A stretch of 64,000 nt of DNA from Myxococcales bacterium. GTDB lineage: Bacteria; Myxococcota_A; Polyangia; Palsa-1104; JAEUJZ01. Below, piece by piece: positions 17,893 to 26,507 of this stretch. The notes under the pieces were generated by a model, which saw only the letters and a program-made list of their open reading frames with translations, was not told the DNA's origin and ran no database searches. The DNA is taken from NCBI GenBank assembly GCA_016794365.1, contig JAEUKB010000028.1, forward strand, positions 62,001 to 126,000, given 5' to 3'. Position 1 is the first letter of the stretch. The number at the start of each line of letters is the position of its first letter. A program made the position numbers and the translations under genes.

Positions 17893-18630
17893 GTGGGGGT
17901 GTCGAGACGGATGCACCGCGTCCGCCAGCGCCTGCACCAGTCGCCAGACCTCCGTCGAAGGATTGGCTGGCGCAGGCGTCGCTGCTGCGTCATGGAGTTT
18001 TTGCACACGCTCTGCCGACACCATGGCATCCCGCCACTTGGACAGGAGCGTGTCGATGGCCGACCGGATCGTGCTCGCGTTTTTGGCGTACTCACAGCCG
18101 AGCGCCTGCTTCAGCGCGCTCTTGGCCGCGTCGCCGTCCACCAGATCCGTGCGCGTCGTGTAGCCCAGGTGAAGCAGCAGCCAGAACTCGAAGCACGGCA
18201 TCGAGGGCACAAGCTGCACCTTGCGCGCGCTCGCCAGCTGCACCACGTCATTCCAGTGCTTTTGCCGGACCGCGACATCGGCGTCAATGACCGCAAAGAC
18301 GTGATCGAACATCTCTGGCTCGCTGAGTGGCAGTGTCCCGCGCTTGGCGCCGCGAACCTGCTCTGTGGCCAGCCGCGCAGCGGTCTGGATGACCTGTCGC
18401 GGATCGGATGAATCGCCCGGCGTAACCCGAACATGAACCAGCGACAGCAAGAGCCTGCGACGAAGCTGCTCAAAGTAGTGCGGCTCTGCGACCGTCCCTT
18501 CGGTCACAATCAAGAATGCGTCACCCGGCGCGGCCAGCGCGGACTTGGGCACCTGCTGCTGCTTGCGCGCCAGGCTCTCGGCCTTTTTGGTCAGCCACCA
18601 GTGCGGATCGTAGGTGCAGTCATCACTCAT
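17890..18630 (-). CDS. RloB-family protein (putative nuclease of an AbiL-like defence pair)
   Basis: The 246-aa product shows the RloB pattern: FLIVTEGTVAEPHYFEQL near residue 38 (family form EG-TEP-YF), VFAVIDADV in the middle and MPCFEFWLLLHLGY further on. The acidic residues in these blocks resemble a TOPRIM-like metal site. ATG 18630 is chosen because it overlaps the stop of the upstream ATPase gene by 8 nt; a longer open frame would run deep into that gene. RloB is repeatedly paired with AAA ATPases in restriction and abortive-infection loci. The stop codon is supplied by the arm of the 17765-17892 repeat. Confidence 0.78.
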   Translation of the reverse strand: MSDDCTYDPHWWLTKKAESLARKQQQVPKSALAAPGDAFLIVTEGTVAEPHYFEQLRRRLLLSLVHVRVTPGDSSDPRQVIQTAARLATEQVRGAKRGTLPLSEPEMFDHVFAVIDADVAVRQKHWNDVVQLASARKVQLVPSMPCFEFWLLLHLGYTTRTDLVDGDAAKSALKQALGCEYAKNASTIRSAIDTLLSKWRDAMVSAERVQKLHDAAATPAPANPSTEVWRLVQALADAVHPSRHPH

Positions 18631-19975
18631 CCGACGATTCCCCGCGCGACTTGCCATCCCGTCCCGAAGCCATTCCCCCAAAGGCCCCAAGGAGCCCGTC
18701 TGGTAAAAACGGAACCGCGCCATAACGTCCCGAGAGGTAGCCACGAATCAGGGACTCGCCTTTGCGCGGCTGATAGTCGGTCAGCGGGTAGAGGTGCGCT
18801 TCCCCCTGCTCGTCTTTGTCGGTAAACCAGATCTGGTCGCGGCGCAGCAGCGTGGGGTCGAGCAAAAGTGGATTGTGCGTCGTAAACAGAAGCTGCGCGC
18901 CGCGCGCGTTCGCCTGCGCACTAAACACGAGCCTGAGCAGCTCTCGCACCATCAGCGGATGCATGCTCGTCTCTAGCTCATCAATGCAGACCGTGTAGCC
19001 GTGCTGCAAGATGTCTAGCCACGGACCCACCAGCGAAAAGAACCGCTGCGTTCCCACCGACTCCGAAGACCACGGCAGCGGAACTGCGGCATCGGCAGTT
19101 CCTCGATGCGCCAGTTCCGGAATTGGAATCTTCGACTCTCTCAGTTTGGTCTGTATCTCTGGAGGAAAAATTTTTAACTGCTCCTCGACAGATTTAACCT
19201 GGAACAGCTCGGTGATTCTGGCGTCCACGATCCCCAGATCGGCATGACGCATCAATTCCAGGATGCGCAGCGATAGCGGACTGCGAGAAGCAACCTGCTC
19301 TGCCGTCATCAAGTAATTCAGTCCAAGCAGATTGCCCGCACTGAGATCGAGGAACCGTAGTTGCGCGGTCAGCCAGAGAAAGATCGGCTCTAGGTCGGTG
19401 CGGTTGTTGGCGATGGCTTTGGACAGAAACAGCACGTTGGGCAGGGTGTAGCCCTCTAGCTGCGGATCCCGCTTAAAGCCGCTCGGACGCTCAGGCGAAA
19501 AGTGGTAGCTGTCGCTCTCGGGGTGATAGTCCCGACTGAACCAGAGCTGCTCCTTGCTCTTTGGAACGGCCCGCAGCGACTCATGCCAGATCCGCTCGCG
19601 CGTGGCCGCGACCCGGTACTCGTAGCGAATGCCCTGCATCACAAACACCACCGCAAAGGCCGTCGGCTCTGGCGATTGTCCTGGGCACAAGGCAAACGGC
19701 TCAATCTGGGCAATCGGTTCCTTGCGATCCGTGATCTTGGCCGACAAAAGGACCAGCTGCTGAAAGGCGCGCAGCGCGGACAGCACCGTGGACTTGCCGC
19801 TGGCGTTGGCACCGTAGAGCGCAATCCCCTTCAGCCAGCGCTTGTCCGACACGCCCGGCAGCTTTCGCTCAATGACGTTGTCTGGAAGCGACTTGTCTTG
19901 ACCGCTGGCCGCACAGTGCAAGGTCACGCGCTTGCGAAAGCAGCGGTAGTTCGACACAGAAAACTGCAAGAGCAT
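18623..19975 (-). CDS. RloA/AbiLi-like AAA-family ATPase
   Basis: This 450-aa protein opens with MLLQFSVSNYRCFRKRVTL, the standard start of OLD/RecF-like ABC-type ATPases. Walker A is GANASGKST at residues 55-63. Walker B is TVCIDELETSMHP, and the switch His lies in LLFTTHNPLLLD. Together with the overlapping RloB-like gene it forms an AbiL/RloAB-type pair. Such systems sense phage infection through the ATPase and act through the nuclease-like partner; the trigger here is unknown. No restriction-modification genes are next to it. Confidence 0.82.
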   Translation of the reverse strand: MLLQFSVSNYRCFRKRVTLHCAASGQDKSLPDNVIERKLPGVSDKRWLKGIALYGANASGKSTVLSALRAFQQLVLLSAKITDRKEPIAQIEPFALCPGQSPEPTAFAVVFVMQGIRYEYRVAATRERIWHESLRAVPKSKEQLWFSRDYHPESDSYHFSPERPSGFKRDPQLEGYTLPNVLFLSKAIANNRTDLEPIFLWLTAQLRFLDLSAGNLLGLNYLMTAEQVASRSPLSLRILELMRHADLGIVDARITELFQVKSVEEQLKIFPPEIQTKLRESKIPIPELAHRGTADAAVPLPWSSESVGTQRFFSLVGPWLDILQHGYTVCIDELETSMHPLMVRELLRLVFSAQANARGAQLLFTTHNPLLLDPTLLRRDQIWFTDKDEQGEAHLYPLTDYQPRKGESLIRGYLSGRYGAVPFLPDGLLGAFGGMASGRDGKSRGESSDE

Positions 19976-20044
19976 GGCCCCAATCTAACCAACTTTTGCA
20001 GAGACACCACACGAATTGCAGAAAAGCTGCGGCTTCTGCGGTCA

Positions 20045-20530
20045 AGACCGCGCGACCACCTTCCCGCTTCCTACTTCCCCTTGGGCAGACCGCGCGACCA
20101 CCTTCCCGCTTCCTACTTCCCCTTGGGCAGACCGCGCGCCATACCCCTGCCCGCGCGGTTTCCTTTGGCCAGATCGAGGCTTCGAGGAGGGTTTTGGAGG
20201 CTGCGTCGGTGTGGATTGGGATTTTGAGTGCGGGTTTTGCGATCCAGGCGGAATGGATGGGCTGATTCTGTCCGGGTTTGCGCTTCCAGCCGGGCTGGAT
20301 CGGCGGTTCCTGTCCGGGTTTGCGCTTCCAGCCGGAATGGATCGGGCACTTGAGGTCAGGGTTTGCGCTTCCAGCCGAAATGGAATCGATTTTCCGAACA
20401 GGTTTTGGTCTTCCATCGCAAATGGAAGCGGCTTCCCTGCCCAGGTTTTGCGATCCAGCCAGGCTGGAAGCCGAAAACTCCGCAGACTTTTGCGATCCAC
20501 GCAGTTGGAAAGACCAAAAGCGCCCTGCAT
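20045..20530. repeat. Decaying tandem array with a period of about 42 bp
   Basis: Two perfect 42-bp copies (20045-20086, 20087-20128) and the first 11 bp of a third are followed by seven diverged units beginning with a TTTGCG-like motif near 20236, 20277, 20319, 20362, 20404, 20447 and 20489. A weaker unit lies at 20193. Spacing is 41-43 bp. Each diverged unit carries a small palindrome of type TCCAGCC-N-TGGA. All three forward frames and one reverse frame stay open for long stretches, which reflects the repeat rather than coding. It lies between the RloA-like gene and the KamA-family gene. Confidence 0.75.
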
Positions 20531-20834
20531 GTCCGGTTGACAGTGAGCGTAGGGGCTCTCTATCCTCGGATTACCGTGTGGTTTCTTACGAGCGTTCGAC
20601 ACGAACCTGACGTGTAGCGGCTTCCAGTAGATGGAATCGCAGCGCCTGCTCCCGAACCTGGCTTCTATGCACAGGGATAGGGACAGGCCCGAGCGCTTCA
20701 CCCAAACCACAGGCCTGGCAGGACGCCCGCTGGATAGAAAGCGGGGCTGCCACGACCGGGAGCGGGACGGGGCGCTTGGTTCACAAACCGCTTACGCGCC
20801 ACACTGGGCGCAACCAGTCAGGGACAGTTGTTCC
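20531..20834. other. Intergenic stretch upstream of the KamA-family gene
   Basis: About 300 bp with no convincing gene. A further copy of the array hairpin (CTTCCAG-N-ATGGAA, near 20620-20635) suggests that the array once extended further. An upstream in-frame ATG (20631) would add 68 residues that match nothing and begin inside this repeat-like DNA. A promoter for the KamA gene should lie here, but none stands out. Confidence 0.4.
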
Positions 20835-22238
20835 ATGCAAAACGAAACCCCTTCGCCGACCAAGCTTGCTGTTGTCTCTTCTACGAGTGCGCCGCCCGCG
20901 CTCAAGCCGCCGGTTGACCCGGCCACGCTGACCCACCGCCAGCTTCGCCGCGACCGCTTCTGGGCGCACATCCCGGCGTACGCGAACATCGACGAAGCCA
21001 CCTTCATCGATCACAAGTGGCAGTCGAAGCACACCATCACCAACGTCGAAAAGCTGCTGAACACGGTGCAGTCGCTGGTGTCGCCTGCGTTCTATACCGA
21101 CGTGGCGGAAGGCTTCCAGCAGTCGCCCATGAGCATCCGGGTGTCGCCCTACCTGCTGAGCCTGATTGACTGGCAGAACCCGTACCAAGATCCGCTGCGG
21201 ATTCAGTTTATCCCGGTGCGGACCAAGCAGCTTCCCGACCATCCGAAGCTGGGACTCGACTCGCTGGGCGAGCGGGCGGACGCGCCGACGCCGGGACTGA
21301 CGCATCGCTACGTGGACAAGGCGCTGTTTTTGGCGCTCGACACCTGTCCGGTCTACTGCCGGTTCTGTACGCGCAGCTACGCGGTCGGGGTGGACACGCC
21401 GCAGGTCGAAAAGTTCACGCTCCGGGTCAATGAAGAGCGCTGGCAGAAGGCGTTTGCGTACATCGCGTCGCGGCATGAGCTGGAAGACATCGTGATCTCG
21501 GGAGGCGACTCGTACAACCTGCGTCCGGCCCAGATTCGCGAGATTGGCGACGCGCTGCTTGGGATGGACCACATCCGGCGGATGCGCTTTGCGACCAAGG
21601 GCCCGGCGGTGATGCCGCAGAAGCTGTTGTCCGATCACGAGTGGGTCGATGCGCTGACCTACGTGGTCGAAAAGGGCCGCAAGCTGGGCAAAGACGTGAT
21701 GCTTCACACGCACTTCAACCACCCCAAGGAGATCACCGGCATCACCCAGGACGCCATCCAGGTGCTGTTTTCGCGCGGGATCTTCGTCCGCAACCAGTCG
21801 GTGCTGATCCGAGGCGTCAACGACAGCGTGGAGGTGATGGGACAGCTGCTGAAGCGGCTGGCGTACGTCAACGTGCATCCGTACTACGTCTACATCCACG
21901 ACATGGTGCAGGGGACAGAAGACATGCGGACGACGCTGGGGGAAGCGCTGCACATTGAAAAGACGATGCGCGGATCGACAGCGGGCTTTAACACGCCGAT
22001 GTTCGTGATGGACGCGCCGGGCGGCGGCGGCAAGCGGGATGCGCACTCGTACGAGCACTACGACCCGGTGACGGGCGTATCGGTATACGCGGCCCCTTCG
22101 GTGAAGCCAGGGCAGCTCTTCTATTACTTCGATCCCATCGATCGGCTGCCGCCCGAAGGGCAGGCGCGCTGGGCGGACCCGGCAGAGCATGACAAGATGC
22201 TCGAAGAAGCGCGGCAAGCCGTGCTGGCGCAGCGCTAG
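20835..22238 (+). CDS. KamA-family radical SAM protein (lysine/glutamate 2,3-aminomutase-like)
   Basis: This 467-aa protein carries the radical SAM cluster motif as CPVYCRFC, in the KamA context KALFLALDTCPVYCRFCTRSY. ISGGDSYNL follows, and the PLP-binding glycine-rich Lys motif is PGGGGKR near residue 395. Members move an amino group between the alpha and beta carbons of an amino acid using SAM, 4Fe-4S and PLP. Substrate cannot be assigned: it is longer than typical lysine aminomutase and not an EpmB by length or layout. A methyltransferase gene follows after 12 nt. ATG 20835 is chosen because upstream sequence is repeat-like. Confidence 0.87.
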   Translation: MQNETPSPTKLAVVSSTSAPPALKPPVDPATLTHRQLRRDRFWAHIPAYANIDEATFIDHKWQSKHTITNVEKLLNTVQSLVSPAFYTDVAEGFQQSPMSIRVSPYLLSLIDWQNPYQDPLRIQFIPVRTKQLPDHPKLGLDSLGERADAPTPGLTHRYVDKALFLALDTCPVYCRFCTRSYAVGVDTPQVEKFTLRVNEERWQKAFAYIASRHELEDIVISGGDSYNLRPAQIREIGDALLGMDHIRRMRFATKGPAVMPQKLLSDHEWVDALTYVVEKGRKLGKDVMLHTHFNHPKEITGITQDAIQVLFSRGIFVRNQSVLIRGVNDSVEVMGQLLKRLAYVNVHPYYVYIHDMVQGTEDMRTTLGEALHIEKTMRGSTAGFNTPMFVMDAPGGGGKRDAHSYEHYDPVTGVSVYAAPSVKPGQLFYYFDPIDRLPPEGQARWADPAEHDKMLEEARQAVLAQR

Positions 22239-22250
22239 GCGGCGGACCCG

Positions 22251-23120
22251 ATGAGCCGACTGCACGACTGGGCCGACAACCTACGACGGATGATGCAGCC
22301 ACGGCCCGCGTGGCGAGCGGACGCCGAGTACGACTACTACCAGGTCGATCCGGCGCAGCTTGGGGCGCAGTGGCAGCGGCAGGCGCAGTGGCAGCGGCAA
22401 GGGCAGCTCGCGGGGCTTCTACTGTGTGACGCGCTGGGGCTGTGCGATCGCGAGCAGGTGGCGGGCCTGCGCGTGCTGGAGATTGGCGCGGGCGAGTGCA
22501 TGGCCAGCCAAGCGCTGCACCTGCTCGGCGCAGAAGTGTGGGCGGTGGATGCGGTGCCCAAGCAGATCTGGGCGGCGGCAGCGCAGAAGCGGGATACGCC
22601 GCTGCACTGCGTGGTTGGCGATGCGCTGGATCTACCGTTTGCGCCGGGCAGCTTCGATCTGGTGGTGGCGAACCTGGTGATCCATCACATCCGACCGCTG
22701 CCTCGGCTGTTCGCAGAGCTACTGCGGGTGCTGACACCGGGGGGACGACTGCTGGCGCTGGAGCCGTCTCCACTGGTGGGGCTGCTGGTTCATGAGCGAA
22801 CGAGCGACAATGAAGCGCCGCTGTGGCCACAGACGGTGCGCGCGGAGCTGACCCAGGCGGGCTTTGCGAACGTAGAGTCGATGTATCAGTGGGTCCGGCT
22901 GCGCTCGGCGCGACTCGGGCCGCTGTCGCCAAGCTATCGGGTGTCGGCGTGTAAGCCGGGTCCGGCGGTCAAAGCCCAGCTGGGCTTCGAGCGAGCGCTT
23001 GTGGACAGTGCTCTTTCGGGACTGCGGGTGGACGCAGGCTGCACGTTCGCCGGGCTGGCGCGCGCACAGATCGCGGTGCTCGGCGAGCTAACGGCGCAAA
23101 TGCGGACAGGGAAGCAGTAG
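22251..23120 (+). CDS. Class I SAM-dependent methyltransferase
   Basis: The 289-aa enzyme has the Rossmann methyltransferase motifs: VLEIGAGECMASQAL (motif I), AEVWAVDAVPKQI, VVGDALDLPFAPGSFDLVVA and LRVLTPGGRLLALEP. This resembles the UbiE/Methyltransf_11 group. The N-terminal 60 residues contain a Gln/Trp/Arg repeat (QWQRQAQWQRQGQ). It lies 12 nt behind the KamA-family gene, so the two are probably cotranscribed and may act on the same amino-acid-derived product. The real acceptor is unknown. Confidence 0.85.
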   Translation: MSRLHDWADNLRRMMQPRPAWRADAEYDYYQVDPAQLGAQWQRQAQWQRQGQLAGLLLCDALGLCDREQVAGLRVLEIGAGECMASQALHLLGAEVWAVDAVPKQIWAAAAQKRDTPLHCVVGDALDLPFAPGSFDLVVANLVIHHIRPLPRLFAELLRVLTPGGRLLALEPSPLVGLLVHERTSDNEAPLWPQTVRAELTQAGFANVESMYQWVRLRSARLGPLSPSYRVSACKPGPAVKAQLGFERALVDSALSGLRVDAGCTFAGLARAQIAVLGELTAQMRTGKQ

Positions 23121-23156
23121 TCGGAAGGACAGCGGCAGGCAGGAAAGAAGAAGGAG

Positions 23157-23180
23157 CGGCCCGTCCCCCCGGTCGGGCCG
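23157..23180. terminator. Hairpin between convergent genes
   Basis: CGGCCCG (23157-23163) and CGGGCCG (23174-23180) form a 7-bp GC stem with a 10-nt loop in the 66-bp gap between two convergent genes. On the minus strand it is followed by a pyrimidine-rich run. It is a plausible bidirectional terminator, though without a clean U tract. Confidence 0.5.
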
Positions 23181-23186
23181 AATCGA

Positions 23187-26100
23187 CTACAGCGCGGAGC
23201 GACGACGGCGCAGAAGCAGCGTGCCAGCCACAAGCAGCAGGCTGATCAAGGTGCCCGTCGGTGCCGTCTTGTGACCCGTGGCCGAGCAGCCTGACTCTTC
23301 CGTCATCTTTTCCTTGGGCATCGGCAGGCCGGTGCCGTCCAGGTTGATGCTGCCAATCGACAGACCGTCCTTGGTCTTGATCGACATCACGGTGGTGCGC
23401 GGTCCGGTGGCGGTCGGCTTGAACGTGATGTTCAGCGTCGCCAGGCCTTCTTCGGTTGGGGTGCCCGCCGGGAGCGTGCCGGTCTGCGGATCCACCGACC
23501 AGTCGTCCTGGTTTTCCGAGAAGCCGGTCACGAACTCGATGTCGTTCGAGTCGGCGTTGCGGCACACGACCTTGAGCGCGGCGCTTTCACCCATGCGGAC
23601 CATGCCCAGGTTCTTGTCGTCCGGCGAGCAGCTAATGGTCAGCAGCTTGCCCGTGCCTTCGAGCTTGACCTGAACCGGCGCGGTCAGACCCGAGGCGTTC
23701 ACCACCAGGATGGCGCTGCGGGTTCCGGCTCCCACCGGCTTGAACGCGACCTTGAACGGCGCGCTGGCACCCGGAGCGAGGACGACCATGCGATCTCCGC
23801 TGACCACGTAGTCAGCGTTGGAGGTACCGCTCACGCTCAGGTCGATGCCGGTAAGCGGCGCGGCACCGGTGTTGGTCACATTGACGGTCTGCTCTTGCGA
23901 GCGCAGGCCGACAATCGTCAGCGGGAAGGTCATCATCATCGGATCGGCCTTGAGATCGGCCTGAACGCCGGTGACGGACAGCGGGATGCGCAGGTTGCCC
24001 ATCTTGATCTGGTCGTTCACGATGATGCTGATCTCGGCGGTCTGCTGCATCGCGGTCACTGGGCCCGCTTGCACGTCGAGAACGATCGCCGGGTCACCCT
24101 TCTTGAGGATCTTGCCTTCGGTGGGCAGGCCCGACACCTTAAATGCGCCCATCGCCGGGGTGAGCACGCTCTTGCCGAACACCAGATCCTTGTCGCCGTC
24201 GTTGGTGATCTGGATCTGCTTGGACATCGAGGTGGTCTTGATGTAGACCGCGCCGAAGTCGAGGCTCGCCGGGTTGGTGACGACCTTGGGTCCAGTCGAG
24301 GTGCCGGTGAGCGGAACCTTGACGACGTGGCTGGTCTTCCAGTCGGTCGCGATCTCGAGGTCGGCCTTCATCGCGCCGATGTCCACCGGGCAGAACTGGA
24401 GTCCCACCACGAAGGTACCGCCGCTGCCGGGCACCGAGCGGGTCGCCGGGGCCGAGAACTTGAACGACGAGGCGTTGGCACCCGTCAGGGCAATGCTGAG
24501 GATCTTGAGCGAGTCGGTGCCGGAGTTCTTGACGGTCACGTACTGCGCCGGTGAGCACTGGCCCGCCTGCTGCGCGGTCGTAAAGTCGATCTTGTCCGCC
24601 GAGATCTCGAAGTTGGCGACGGTGCCACGGCACGAGATGTTGATGTTGGTCTTGCCCATGGCCAGGGCCGGATCGTTGCTGGTTAGCTCCAGCACGGCCT
24701 GACGAAGACCCTGCACGCTCGGCTTGCACTGGACCTTGATGTCGCCCGAGCTGGCGGTCGGGATCTTGACCGGAGCAGCCATCGAGGCAACCGTGACGAC
24801 GCTGAAGTCGCTCACGTCACCGCTGATGAACTGGATGTTGCTGATCGCCAGGTCGGCTTGGCCGGTGTTCTGAAGGGTGATGATCTGATCGGTGCCGGTC
24901 GAGCCAACCCGCACCGGAGAGAGCACGAGCGAGGTGGGCGCTACGATCTTCGGCTTACCGTAGGAAGCGCGGACACCGATGATGCCGCTGTAGTTCACGC
25001 CGTTGATCGCGTAGGAGACGCGGACGTTGGTGGTGTAAGCACGCTCGGTGGTCGGCTTGAACTTCACGTCGAAGTTCACACCAGCGCCGTAGGCCAGCTG
25101 GGTCGCGGCTGGGATGTTTTCCAGGCCGAAGTTGGTGGTGTCATCGACCGAAGCGCCGTTAAAGCTCAGGTAGCCACCGCCAGTGTTGGTGACGGCCACC
25201 GAGACAACCGGAGCGGTCATGCCGACCGGGACGCCGCCGAAGTCGATCTGCGCGGGCTGCGCATCGTAGCGAGGTCCAACGCCGCGAACGACGAGCTGCA
25301 CCGCGCCGGGCGCCACGTTGGCCACCGATGGCGTCAAGGTATAGATGGCGGTGGCTTGACCAGCGGCATTGGGCCGGGCCGTAAACTTCACGGTCAGCTT
25401 TTCGCCGGGGTTTAGGTTCTTCGGGAAGGTGATGGCTTCCGCCGTGAACACGCCTGCGGGCGATACTTCTCCGCTGGCGATGCTGATGGGGGACGATCCC
25501 TCGTTCTCGAAATCGACGCTGAGATCAGCGCTGCCAAGGACGGGCACTTCGCCAAAGTCCGCCGGGGAGGGATTGCCACGCAGCGGGCTGGCGACGTAGA
25601 CCATCGCGTTGGCCATCAGCTTGGCGGTGTCCGAGGTCGAGTCATAGCAGCCGTAGTAGCCGATATCGCTCGACACGGGGTACAGGTTCAGGTCGATGCG
25701 CGGTCGTCCGTTCGGGAAGCCCGCGATGATCATGCCGTTGCCGTCATTCCACGAGGCGACGACCTTGGCACCTGCGCGAACCGATGCGGCATTGACGCTG
25801 GAGCGCTCGCGGCAGGTGCTGCCGTTGGTCTCGACCTTGGAAATGCCGGTCAGGATCGGGTGGGAGTCTTTGGTTCCCAGGCTCTTTTTGGCGACGTAGG
25901 ACATCGACGTGCTGTGGTCGATGAGCTGGTACTTGCTCCAGTTCGTTCCGGTCGGCGAGTACGAGCTGGAGTAGCTGCCATACATCGGCAGCGCAAGCAC
26001 GACGCCACCACCCTTGTCGATGTAGTTGGCGAGCGCGTTGCCAACGCCCGTGGGGTCGCTGAAGCCGTAGCGGTTGACATCGGCGAAGACCAGCAGCGAG

Positions 26101-26393
26101 TCACACTTGGCCAAGGTGGATTCCGAAGGAGCCGACGAGCCACCATCGATCATCGTGATGCTGTCGAACTGCTTGGTGCCTTCGAGCTTGGACTTCATGT
26201 CGGCAATGACGGAGCTGTCACTGCTGGCATAGACCACGCACGACTTGGGACCGGCGGCCATGGCAGATGAGGCGGCTCCCAAGACGGTAAGCGCCGCAGC
26301 CCAAGCCAGGCAGTGGCGCAGAGTCCCGGTCAGCCGAGAAGTGACGCTGCATGATTCAGCGTCGGGCGAGCGAGCGGCAAGCTTACGTATCAT
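23187..26393 (-). CDS. Large ASH/choice-of-anchor-D surface protein with MYXO-CTERM-like anchor
   Basis: The 1068-aa protein has four parts: a signal peptide ending near ASSAMAA; an N-terminal domain (about 45-240) resembling a ThuA/glutamine-amidotransferase-like fold (KCDSLLVFADVNRYG, GGGVVLALPMYG); six to seven immunoglobulin-like ASH/choice-of-anchor-D repeats, typified by LDFGAVYIKTTSMSKQIQI and FGGVPVGMTAPVVSVAV; and a C-terminal tail GCSATGHK, hydrophobic helix, RRRRSAL. The tail matches the MYXO-CTERM sorting and anchoring plan, pointing to surface display in Myxococcota. ATG 26393 follows GAGGAGGGTG. Function is probably adhesive or structural; no catalytic motif was recognised. Confidence 0.82.
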   Translation of the reverse strand: MIRKLAARSPDAESCSVTSRLTGTLRHCLAWAAALTVLGAASSAMAAGPKSCVVYASSDSSVIADMKSKLEGTKQFDSITMIDGGSSAPSESTLAKCDSLLVFADVNRYGFSDPTGVGNALANYIDKGGGVVLALPMYGSYSSSYSPTGTNWSKYQLIDHSTSMSYVAKKSLGTKDSHPILTGISKVETNGSTCRERSSVNAASVRAGAKVVASWNDGNGMIIAGFPNGRPRIDLNLYPVSSDIGYYGCYDSTSDTAKLMANAMVYVASPLRGNPSPADFGEVPVLGSADLSVDFENEGSSPISIASGEVSPAGVFTAEAITFPKNLNPGEKLTVKFTARPNAAGQATAIYTLTPSVANVAPGAVQLVVRGVGPRYDAQPAQIDFGGVPVGMTAPVVSVAVTNTGGGYLSFNGASVDDTTNFGLENIPAATQLAYGAGVNFDVKFKPTTERAYTTNVRVSYAINGVNYSGIIGVRASYGKPKIVAPTSLVLSPVRVGSTGTDQIITLQNTGQADLAISNIQFISGDVSDFSVVTVASMAAPVKIPTASSGDIKVQCKPSVQGLRQAVLELTSNDPALAMGKTNINISCRGTVANFEISADKIDFTTAQQAGQCSPAQYVTVKNSGTDSLKILSIALTGANASSFKFSAPATRSVPGSGGTFVVGLQFCPVDIGAMKADLEIATDWKTSHVVKVPLTGTSTGPKVVTNPASLDFGAVYIKTTSMSKQIQITNDGDKDLVFGKSVLTPAMGAFKVSGLPTEGKILKKGDPAIVLDVQAGPVTAMQQTAEISIIVNDQIKMGNLRIPLSVTGVQADLKADPMMMTFPLTIVGLRSQEQTVNVTNTGAAPLTGIDLSVSGTSNADYVVSGDRMVVLAPGASAPFKVAFKPVGAGTRSAILVVNASGLTAPVQVKLEGTGKLLTISCSPDDKNLGMVRMGESAALKVVCRNADSNDIEFVTGFSENQDDWSVDPQTGTLPAGTPTEEGLATLNITFKPTATGPRTTVMSIKTKDGLSIGSINLDGTGLPMPKEKMTEESGCSATGHKTAPTGTLISLLLVAGTLLLRRRRSAL

Positions 26394-26507
26394 CGCACCC
26401 TCCTCAGGGAGTAAGAAGTGCGAGATACATACCACATGTCAGCCCAATACAAGGCCGCTTCTTGGTCCGATGATCACCTCAAAAAACCAGGGCTGAACCA
26501 CGGAGAT

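Noticed and set aside
18623..19975. Retron-type or PARIS system
   Set aside because: No reverse transcriptase or retron RNA is present and the partner is RloB-like, not an AriB-type protein, so the AbiL/RloAB assignment is kept.
20045..20530. CRISPR array
   Set aside because: Units differ from each other along their length, there is no constant repeat alternating with unique spacers, and no cas gene is near.
20042..20710. Reverse-strand 222-codon frame with 14-residue repeats
   Set aside because: The repeats come from the 42-bp DNA period; units of 41 and 43 bp would break any protein frame, and several other frames are equally open.
20631..20834. N-terminal extension of the KamA-family protein by 68 residues
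   Set aside because: The extra part is Arg-rich, matches no family and starts in repeat-like DNA; ATG 20835 gives a normal N-terminus.
20781..22265. Antisense 494-codon frame across the KamA-family gene
   Set aside because: Arg/His/Val-rich reverse-strand noise; the plus-strand gene has clear catalytic motifs.
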